Assembly (NCBI GenBank): GCA_026874595.1
Contig: CM049320.1
Span: forward strand, 15,360,488 to 15,424,487
Direction: 5' to 3'
Source: Sipunculus nudus
Taxonomy: Eukaryota; Annelida; Sipuncula; Golfingiida; Sipunculidae
Length of the DNA stretch: 64,000 nt
This document shows, piece after piece, positions 36,390 through 46,460 of the stretch. Below the pieces are notes generated by a model. It searched no databases and was not told the DNA's origin. It was given only the letters and a program-made list of their open reading frames with translations. The position numbers and the translations under genes are program-made. Position 1 is the first letter of the stretch. Every line of letters starts with the position of its first letter.

Positions 36390-37740
36390 GCCTTCATATC
36401 ATAGTCAACAGTTCCTTAGAAGAAGGGGAATAATTTGTGTGTAAATTCAGTCAGGTCATTTTCAAGATGGCGTCTCTATGGAACTTCAAACCGTGTCGAT
36501 CGCAAAATATGACAACTTGATGTGTTTTCATACAGGATGTATTGTCTGTTACTAAATATCTGAGGAACTGCTGCAGCCTTCAGTTTCAAATTTCACAGGA
36601 ATATTGATCATGTGACTGCTCAATGATTTTGACCTCAAGGTGGCGCCACCTGTGTTGACCTACTTTCTGCGGGATGAAATGGCCTTTTCCACTTCTTCTG
36701 AAATAAAGTCATAAAGTATTAATATTTTGGCCTTCATATCATAGTCAGCAGTTCCTTAGAGTAAGGGGAATAATTTGAGTATAAATTCAATCGTCTTTTT
36801 CAAGATGGCGTCTCTACAAAACTTCAAATTCTGTCGATTGCAAAATATGACAACTTAATGTGTTTCTATACAAGATGTATTGTCTGTTACCAAATATCTG
36901 AGGAACTGCTGCAGCCTTCAGTTTCAAATTTCACAGGAATATTGATCATGTGACTGCTGAATGATTTTGACCTGCAAATGGTGCCACCTGTGTTGACCTA
37001 CTTTCTACAGGCTGTAATGGTCTTTCTCTTTTTTCCAAGATATGTCATAAAGTATAAATACTTTGGCTTTCATATCATAGTCAACAGTTACTAGGAGGAA
37101 GGGAAATAATAATTTTAGTATAAATTCAGTTGTCATTTTCAAGATGGCATATCTACGGAACTTCAGATTGTGACAATTGCAAAATTTGACAACTTGATGG
37201 TTTCCATACAGGATGTATTGTCTGTTACCAAATATCTTAGGAACTGCTGCAGCCTTCAGTTTCAAATTTCACAGGAATATTGATCATGTGATTGCTCAAT
37301 GATTTTGACCTCCAGGTGGCGCCACCTTTGTTGACCTACTTTCTGCGGGACGAAATGGTCTTTTCCACTTCTTACTAGATAAGTCACAAAGCATTAATAT
37401 TTTGGCCTTCATATCATAGTCAACAGTTCCTTAGAGGAAGGGGTATAATTTGAGTAAAAATTTAGTCAAGTCATCCTCAAGATGGCGTCTCTACGGAACT
37501 TCAAATTTTGTCGATCGTAAAATTTAACAACTTGATGTGTTTCCATACATGATGTATTGTCCGTTACCAAATATCTTAGGAACTGCTGCAGCCTTCAGTT
37601 TCAAATTTCACAAGAATATTGATTATGTGACTGCTTAATGATTTTGACCTGCAGGTAGCGCTACCTGTGTTTAGCTACTTTCAGCAGGCTGTAATGGTCT
37701 TTTCCACTTTTATCCATAATATGTCATTAAGTATTTATTT
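36390..37740. repeat. Satellite array, about 338-bp monomers with GGTGGCGCCACC and AAGATGGCG
   Basis: Four monomers. AAGATGGCGTCTCTA-type phrases lie at about 36465, 36802, 37141 and 37481 (steps 337-340 bp). Each monomer also has TCTGTTACCAAATATCT, GGAACTGCTGCAGCCTTCAG, ATTGATCATGTGACTGCT and the dyad block GGTGGCGCCACCTGTGTTGA at about 36640, 36979, 37316 and 37655. The dyad is variable: GGTGCCACC in the second, the full form in the third, and GGTAGCGCTACC in the fourth. There is no ORF across the array. Confidence 0.9.
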
Positions 37741-40056
37741 GTTATAATCTGCCAAAACAGAGTCTCCTCTGAGACTCTTGGACTGATCTTTCTGAAACTT
37801 TTTTTTAATCACCTGCCAAAATGCACAGTAATTCACTGAGTGAACATTAGACCCTGGGTCTCTTGTTCCCATAATAGGGACATGTCGGAGAGTTGCATTC
37901 CTTAGAAAAAAGATTCCTAGTTTAACTGTTGGTACGTGGAACTGCATCAGAATTAAGAGCAGACTCTCGGGGACATCGCAGTCTGGTACTATGACCAAAG
38001 ACTATTCAGTGTTATAGCTCCGATTTTTGGTCCCCGGTCCGTCTTGCCGATACAATGTCGTCAACAATTGTAAAGCACACTTTTTCCATTCAGTACAAGG
38101 ACAATTAAGCTACGTGACCGTCTAGTCTAGACCAGCTGCAACTGAAAGATTGGATGTATCCTTTGTTTATTTTTATGCCATATTTTGAATTGAAATCGCA
38201 CTCCGATGAAGTGACTTCTCTCGCCTATACACTCTTACTTTCTGGTTATCTTTCTAATCTTTCAGTTCCTTTCATTTAAAAAGTCTGACTTTTTGTAGGT
38301 ATTCATATTTAAACGCAAGCTCACATAATTGTCCGAACAGTACCCGGTGGTTAATATTCAACGTTAATTATGAATCTTGTAATATAGTATGCATGAGCTT
38401 CGAGGCCCGATGTTAAACAAATCGGCTATTTCGAATTCCATCAAAAACAAATTAATTGCGGCAGCAACTGCATGTGGCATCTTTTACGAAATTACCCTCA
38501 AAGCGCATATATGTAATTTATATAGACAGCACCATGTTCCAATCTGGCAACATCGCCGGTCATAAAAATTTTGAAATCCGCCCATAGAATTATAGCCTTG
38601 ACATGCAATCAGCGGATTGCATTTGTGATTTATGATATCATTTGTCCATTGCTTACCACATGGTTAACCTTGTAAAGAATGGACCTGCACGGGTGACGTG
38701 TGTCATAGAGAAAGACTGTGAAATAATGACAATATTATCGGATGCTATGAGGTAAAATACCTCATTGAAGGCTTCTAGGAACCTGGTAGGTTTTAAATTA
38801 GACTTTTTCTCCGAATATAACAAAATTTATTATGTGAAGTGAAACTCTTAAAGAATAATATCATGAGCCGAGTCACATAATAGGTCCCGAAGCGAGATGC
38901 ATCGAATGAATTTTCCTGTTGAATTCTTCAAAGGACGTTTTATATAAGAAACAGATTTTGTTTTTGTTTCGTGGATGACAGTAAATTAATGTACATTCTT
39001 TAAATAGGGATCAAACGTGAACGGAACCAAATTCAGAGAAAGTTGTGAAAATATAAATTCACGAGTAGGCATACAAACCAGGGATGGGGAATGCAATCAA
39101 AATTCTGTATCCAGGCGTTGTAGATATGTGACAAGTCGAAATATAAACAAGGGCCCTGTGTGTATTGACACAATGTGTATGAATAGTATGGGCTTGCATC
39201 ACGCCATGAATATTATTTTCGTTCCACAAGTATAATTTGGGCAAAAATCCAAATTGCTTGTCAGAAATAAGTGAGAAACATATCTATAATGGTAACTTCT
39301 GTTTTATTTCAAGCAGTTCTGATATGTTTTGTAACATGCAATTTAAGTGATATTTATTGGAGATAACGCATGTGTGACGAATTAACCTCCCGTGGGTCAG
39401 CGAGGGTATGGAACGACTGAGGCTAGCAAATGTGCGAATATTTATGAAGGAATTCCGATTCAAATCAAGTGAATAATGTAGCGACCGAGGGAGTTCTTAA
39501 AATTGAAAAGGAACCAACGCAGAAACAAAAAAATTACGATCTTTGTCGGGGCCGTTTCAGGCCAGACGTAGTCTTGAATTACAACTTAAGCCCATTTTCC
39601 ATGAACGCGTTTCCGCACGCGGTTTGTTTTCCACGCGCGGAAAAATCGTGCATTGCGCAATTGATTTTCCGCGCTGGTATACTATAGTATCTTGTGCGCG
39701 CAAACCCAATCATTGGAAAACATGGTTTACACTTCTCCTCGCTCGGAAACGCGATCTTGAAGGCGAGGACTGACAGCGCACTCAGGTTGCCGCGAATATT
39801 ATGTTATTCAATTTCCAAAAGATGTCATAAAAATCTTGGAGCGGGACATTTTTAACGGCTGGAGACGTTGCTTTGTTGGATCTTTATAGGATAATTGCCC
39901 ATGATTATCGAGCGCTCGGAACTGGAAGAAGATCGATTGCTTTCGATAAAACTCGATCATCGCCTCATTACTATATGTAGCTCAGCTCAGTAGAAGTCTC
40001 ATTGAGCCAACTGATTCGAAAGCATGTTTTTATGGCATACCATTTTAAACCCCTAA
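37741..40056. other. Intergenic, no supported gene
   Basis: AT-rich with one more GC-rich patch (39596-39700) holding GCGCGGAAAA and CGCGCG strings. Small ORFs (39017-39235, 39469-39687, 39543-39773) show no recognisable domain. Confidence 0.6.
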
Positions 40057-40393
40057 GGCCAAAAAAATTAAAGGTATGGTTCTCAGGCACCGCCCGCATC
40101 AATTTTAAACCCCCGCATCAAAACTTTTTATTTTGATTTTCAATAAAAACTTTCCAATTTTGAGCTGCTGCCGCTGCCCACATTTCTTTCAAGAAGATAA
40201 AATCATACAATTTCTTTTGTTTTGTGGTGCTTTTACTTATTTAGCAAAATAAAACTGTTATTTTCATGCTTTTCCCTTATCATTTGACATTTTTATCGAA
40301 ACATACCAAAAAATTTAAAATAAAAAAAACGCCCGCCCGCATTTGATTTCTGAAAAAAGTGCCTGAGAACCATAACTTTCTTTTATTTTGGCC
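40057..40393. mobile_element. PIF/Harbinger-like MITE, copy 1
   Basis: A 337-bp element bounded by TAA target duplications (40054-40056 and 40394-40396). The termini are GGCCAAAAAAATTAAAGGTA and, at the right, CTTTTATTTTGGCC. The subterminal block TATGGTTCTCAGGCACCGCC is mirrored by GTGCCTGAGAACCATA. It matches the copy at 52817 over its entire length with few differences. No ORF. Confidence 0.85.
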
Positions 40394-41157
40394 TAAAAAG
40401 ATATTGTTTACCACAGGAAGAACTAGAATCTTTTTTTTTTAAGCAATGCAAAAACTGACTTATGGTTCCCCTCCCTCTGGGCTTCAAGTTAGCCGACTTA
40501 CTGGTCAACGACTGGCTCCTGGGTGGGTGGGTGGGTTGAGTGGTGGTGACCCTCTGCATCACCCTTAGCCTGTATTTCACTTGATATTTACACTACGACC
40601 GGACAGGGTTGGAACGACCAGATTTGTTTGGATTTTCGTCACTAGATGTCTCTAGCTTAAAGTATATACATTGGATATCTTACAGTCTGTCTGGCCCGCT
40701 TTCATCTGGATTGGCTGGGCACGGCTTTACTTCGAGTATGAAAGGGAGGGGGGGGGGGGGGGGGGGATGTCAACCCTTCCGATAAAAGTGAAAAATGCCA
40801 GCAATGTAAAGAGCTGTAAAAGGCTAGCACGTTCATATTTCCTTGCATATAAAACCAAATGTAGAAAAATTTCCTTTTATTTTATACTTGAAAAATACAA
40901 AAGAATACTAATATTTGAATGTCATGTAAATTTGTTCATTACCACACTTAGGCGCATTTTATCTAGGCTTTAATATCAGTTGTACACTATGGTGCTTTGT
41001 GTTTTAACCAAGCCTATATATTCTGAGGCTGTAGGTTGCCATTTAATGGACCTACTGAAAATTGTATTTTATTGAGATTTCTCCATGTATTATAGGGTCT
41101 TTCTGTTAACAGAGCCTGGATGATGTTGTGATAAATAAAATAAACAAATAGATAAAA
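40394..41157. other. Intergenic, no supported gene
   Basis: Contains a poly(G) run of about 18 at 40748-40766 and a (GGGT)n-like patch at 40522-40537. No other structure seen. Confidence 0.6.
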
Positions 41158-41395
41158 ATTGATAAGATGCATCTTACCTGTAAGTTTGGTGACTGTACCA
41201 CAAATTCTTTTCCAGTTATTGCCCTAATATCATTTTTACATAATCCCTGCTGTGACCTTGAAAAAATCCATCAAGGTCATCCATGTTCGAACTTGACCTA
41301 GCCGTTGATAAGATGCATCAAACCTGTGGGTTTGGTGACTGTACCTCAAATTCTTACAAAGTTATTGCGTTAACATCATTTTAACAAGAAGACTG
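41158..41395. repeat. Tandem duplication, about 148-bp period
   Basis: GTTTGGTGACTGTACCACAA at about 41184 returns as GTTTGGTGACTGTACCTCAA at about 41329, with shared flanks TTGATAAGATGCATC before and AATTCTT..GTTATTGC after. The second copy is shorter. CTTGACCT phrases between the copies resemble those in the intron 2 repeats. Confidence 0.7.
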
Positions 41396-42420
41396 CAAAA
41401 GACAAAAAACTATCAAGGATCTTCGGTCAATTTGATTTTTGGATCATTCTACGTATCCCTTACTGAGATATTGTGATTACCCCCAAAAAAACTGTTTTCA
41501 AGGGGGTAATACTATATAATTTATGCGTAATCCAGTTCAGGGAACAGGCCACCTCCACAGTGTACTGGAGGGCAAGCTGGAGATTGGCTATAGATATATG
41601 CCGAAGTGGAGCAAACCTGCTGTGTGCCCCTTGCCTGTAGGGACTGAGGAATGACTAAATTATCATTTAATATGTTTAATATTAATATGGATTTTATTCA
41701 CCGAGGCTCTTTAAGTTACTTGGATCTTTTATTTTGTCAGCTTTTAGCCTATACACCCCCTAAATAGTTCAGTCTACACATTTCATTTATCATACAGTAC
41801 AATGTATATACCTAATTAGTTTGTTTTTATTCGGAACTCGCAGAAGTGCCCCGGGATCTTAATTGATCCCTTTAAGTTCCAGCTCCGGCCCAGGTCTATC
41901 CATTTGTCAAAGAATTAAAATATAATTCTGACTCTTTCAGCTTCTAACTGCCTCGCCTGCTGGTCATTTTTTTAATTTATGCAAATTTCGAGTATACCAA
42001 GGAACAGCAAACAGTATCCTCTTTGACACCAAACAATACCCGGTTCATTTCTTTCCAAGAATGTTAATTTTCAGAAGTTTGCTGTGAATGTATATCAAGT
42101 TCAAGAAACCTCATTTAACTGTCAGTTAACGTGATAATCACTGGTATGGACAGCTACCGGGGATATCGGATGTCTGAGGTGTGAGTTTGACAATGAATAT
42201 GGTTGTTTTCTTTTCAAATCTGAAATGAAATGGATGTCAATGCACTTTTTTTGCAACTGAAATGCCCCTGTTCAGTGTACACGTATATATAGCCAAATCC
42301 ACCTTATGACCATACTTGTGCTGAAGCAGACGCTTGCAAAACGCTTTGGATGGGACGTTCTGAGTACACACGGCGAGAAATTAAAAGAAAACCCGTTACA
42401 CCTGTTGAAAGAAAACATGG

Positions 42421-42423
<3 letters not shown>

Positions 42424-42496
<73 letters not shown>
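42424..42496. repeat. (TA)n microsatellite
   Basis: A pure alternating TA run of about 72 bp ending in TATGTATGTATG. It produces Tyr-Ile repeat ORFs on both strands that are not genes. Confidence 0.97.
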
Positions 42497-42506
<10 letters not shown>

Positions 42507-43235
42507 CCACCATCAGTGAAATCGAACCCTCCCACTCAGCAGTCAGCCTACGGGCCTGAATGCATGCAAAATTTCTTGAGATATTTAAGAATTTGTGTGA
42601 TTTTCCCCAAAATTGGACCAATACAAGGTCAAAGACCCTCTCCTAGTAAAGGTCATGTCCTAATTTTAAATAGGCGTCGTCCTCTCATCCATATCCGTGA
42701 AATATTTTTTGAGTTATCGCGCCAACAAGATTTATATGCGGCGGCGGGACCGTCATGAAAACAGTGTCTCCGGACCTTGTCTGGGGATACAATTATGCAG
42801 TTGTTCCTGATATCCTCAGAAGCGGATCAAGGGGGAGGGCCCAGACCCCCCCCCCCCCTTTGGCCTGGATTCCCCTTTTTTCGGACCTCGGGACCTTTTT
42901 CTTTAGGTTAAAGTTCCCCCAACTATGGTTACCCTCCCACTCGTATCATCCCCGAAGTCGTAACCCAAGTCGCTACAATGAACTACAAGCGTTGTCGTGG
43001 GTATCTTGGGAATTCTCATATGGTATAGGCCAGTAGCGGCCTAAAAGCTTGGCCACTGTGACTGCCTCTATATTTGTGGTAACGTTTTCATGCAGCCTGG
43101 AGGTCAGATCCCATTCGTAAGCAGCAGATTAAATGCACTACCACGAAAGTCAGACCCCGTCGCACAAAGCCCTCATGAAGTCCCTTAAAGGGGGGTACTA
43201 AGCAGGTCTGCGATCCTATATACTGCAGGAGCGCC

Positions 43236-43236
<1 letters not shown>

Positions 43237-43306
<70 letters not shown>

Positions 43307-43310
43307 TAGC
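43237..43310. repeat. (AT)n microsatellite
   Basis: An almost pure alternating AT run of about 70 bp. The Tyr-Ile repeat ORFs across it are artefacts. Confidence 0.97.
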
Positions 43311-43820
43311 TCCAATCGACGCCGGGAATTGGAGAAAGATTATACAGTCTCTTTGAAATACTGCTCTCGAAAGAAAATAAGCGAATGTTCTTTGGCAGTC
43401 ATCCCGGACTTTGAGCAGGTCTGTTAATTGATGGAGCTGGAGTTCCGGAGTTTGAGAACGATCAAATACATGATATTCGAGATACCGAGGTTGTGCTCTG
43501 GCGGCCTTTTTTTTTTTTTTTTTTTATTTATTTTTCTTTGGATGGGTCTGTTATTCAATAGGGCTAGAGGGCAAATAGAAACCAATCATTTTGTGAATCT
43601 GAGAAAGATAAAACAAGTCTCTATGAGATAATGAGCACGATAGAAAATCATGAATTATGACCTGCATGCCGGTCGCATTTTTCTTTTTGTGTAAGTAAAT
43701 CGATAGGACTAGAGCCATCATAGGTGCAAATCCTGTGAATTTGAGAAGCATCAAGCATACTCTATATAAAGAGAAAGAAATTCACCGATTGGGCTCTGGC
43801 GGCCTTATATAAATTCGGAC
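43310..43820. repeat. Degenerate direct repeats with GCTCTGGCGGCC
   Basis: GTGCTCTGGCGGCCTT at about 43493 recurs as GGGCTCTGGCGGCCTT at about 43792. Between them, related phrases such as TTTGAGAA/TCTGAGAAAGATMAA and GTCTCTATGAGATAA repeat with drift. A T-rich run lies at 43507-43526. These are old tandem units with no coding content. Confidence 0.45.
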
Positions 43821-45169
43821 ATGTTAGTCTGTAATGGACCTATCCATGAACTCTGTGTGACCGTATTCGCATTTTCATTTAATGATTATCAGGAGCTTAT
43901 TGCAATTGCGAGCAACCGATCAAGTTATCGTTGGCAATGTTAACAATCACTTGACAAGTGCAAGTAGGCATAATTAGGGTGACACTCCAAAATGTGGTCT
44001 TTACCAGTACTGCTGTCCGAATGTTTTTCAATGACTTTTTTTTATACAAAGGAAGGAGGCAGTATAAGAAACTAGGCCATTTTTTCCGAAAGAGAACCAC
44101 TGAAGCCCGAGTGGGCCCATATGCCTCAAGCATGATATTTTGTTTTTGTAAAAAAAAAAAGTTTGTCACACATCGACTTTTGGACTAGTCTCTTTGCTTT
44201 ATTGGTGTGTTATGTCCAATCAAAATAATGAGCGTTCGGTTTAGCGGAATCATTTGTAACTCATGCACTAGGGGTCGTCAGCTTACAATGATTTTTAACT
44301 ACTATAAGCAGACAAACCATTAGCTTTTCTTTAAAATGTACTGGGGTCACCCATTTATACAAATCTTAACTTATGGCTTAACGAATCGAATATTTCAATA
44401 TATCACCCCCCCCCCCTAAAAATACCCATATTCTTTTAACAATACCCCTACAACCAGTACCCCTGAACCGGGGGGGGGGGTTGAGATTTTAAGCTCAAGC
44501 AGATTGACCTTTCTAATTTACAATCTAGTTAAACTGATCAACACTGGGCGACATTCACATTAATGTAAAATGGAAGTGCACATTAAAGGGATGACAGTGA
44601 AGGATGCGCCTTGCAGAGGATTCAGGCATCACATGGACTTTTTTTCCGCCGTTCAGGGATACAATGGGTGCGTATGTTGGCTACGCGTGTGTAAAAAATA
44701 TGCGTGTTGGCGGGTCTCCGGGGGGGGGGGGGTTCAGAACTCAGGTTTTGTTCACACAAATGGACTTCCGGATTTGAACCGTATGGCCCACTGACTAATC
44801 TATTCTATACATGTGTTTTAATGACGATCAGTTCTTGATTTGCATCACATCAAAAACATACGAAGGCATGTATTTCATAACACATTTATTATTAAGGAAG
44901 TTATCAGCTTTGATTGTTGGTATACTTTACCTGTATAATATGCATGTCTGTCAGTTTCCCCCATTTTGGGTTAAGTTCCCATTTCAGTGTCAACAATGTC
45001 CAGAGGCTACGAGATCGAAGCCTTCTCGATCATTAATGGGGGGTATTCATCAAGTGCCGGGATAGAGGTGGTAAAATAATGGAATTCTTTACAAACTGAC
45101 GGGCATCAACAAGACTCGTTAACAAATGTGGAAGTATCGTAAAAAAATATCTGTTCCTTTGACGACTGA

Positions 45170-46460
45170 GTAAGGAAGGGGTCTACATCGCAGAGAATGG
45201 CGGGGTCCTTGGTGGACTGGAAAAATTCTGCATAACAAAGGAAGGGACAGGGTCATGGCTGACCGTGATATTGATTCAGAATCCACAACTGTGATACCGT
45301 CACAGCATCAGAGCGAACTGGAATGCAGCAGCTTGGCACGAGACAAACGGGGGTAATGTCTCCGTAAGGACGGACGGGGTGGATGGAAGACAGGGATTTT
45401 TACATAAAGGAGTCCATGGTTGACTAGGTCTACATAACAAAGGAAGGGACGGAGTCCATGGTGGACTAGGAATACCAAGCAGAGGGCGGAGTCCATGGTG
45501 GACAGAGACTTGTTACATATATCAAAAGGAGGGGCGGAGTCCATGGTAGACTGGAACAATGTCGACATAACAATGGTAAAGGAGGAGTTCAGGGTGGACT
45601 GGGACACGTTCTGCATATAATGAAAGGGCGGGGTCCATGTTGAACTAGGATAGTGTCTACCTAACAAGTAAAGGTTTGAGCCAATGGCGGACTGGGATAA
45701 GGTCTACATTTCTACATAACAAGGGGGGCCCCCCCCCCCCCCCCCCCCCGAGTCCATGGCGGACTAGGATGCCTATATAACAATGGGAGGATGGAGTCCA
45801 TGGTGGACTTGGATGTCTACATAACAAAGGGAGGGCGGCGTCCATGTAGACTGGGTTGTCTACAAAAGATGGGGAAGGGCCGAGTCGATGGTAGACTGGG
45901 GCTACAAAACAAAGGGCGGAGTCCATGGTGGACAGGGACTGGTTACATAACAAAACAGGAGTCAATGGTGGACTGGGACAATGTCTACATAACAAAGGGA
46001 AGGAAGGATGAAGTCCAGGGTGGACTAGGACAATTTTTGCACAACGAAAGGGCGTAGTCCATGTTGAACTGGGAAAGTGTCTACATAACAAGGAAAGGTT
46101 GGAGCCAATGGTAGACTTGGATAATGTCTTTATAACTAAACCGGGGGGGGGGGGGGGGGGGGGCGGAGTCCATGGACAACTGGGATAATGCCTTTATAAC
46201 AAAGGGACGGGTAGTCCATGGTTGACTTGGACACTGTCTACATAACAAAACGGCGGGCGGAGTCCATGGTTGACGTGGATAAAACTGGACATGGCCAATG
46301 CACTGAAGTCACCATTACGATTGTTAGGACAATCAACGGTGGACTAAAATTATGTGCCCACGACAGGTCTCTCCACAACGCTAGCAGGAACAAGGTCCAT
46401 ACTGGGCAGGACTAGTATTATTGACGACACGAAGGACGTGGTCAGCTGTGGACTGAAATA
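45170..46460. repeat. Minisatellite based on GAGTCCATGGTGGACT
   Basis: Roughly 20 degenerate units of about 45-60 bp. Each has an AACAAAGG, GGGCGG or AGGGAGGG block, then GAGTCCATGGTGGACT, then GGGAYARTGTCTACAT. Homopolymers interrupt it: C about 20 long at 45729-45749 next to G6, and G about 22 long at 46143-46163. The units keep the frame open on both strands for over 100 codons; this follows from the repeat and does not indicate a protein. The ends fade into diverged units. Confidence 0.9.

Noticed and set aside
42272-42758. ORFs of up to 150 codons on both strands
   Set aside because: They are open only because the (TA)n microsatellite reads as Tyr-Ile repeats in any frame; no domain flanks the run.
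45308-46091. 119- and 144-codon minus-strand ORFs
   Set aside because: Translations of the minisatellite; unit length varies, so frame conservation is not systematic.
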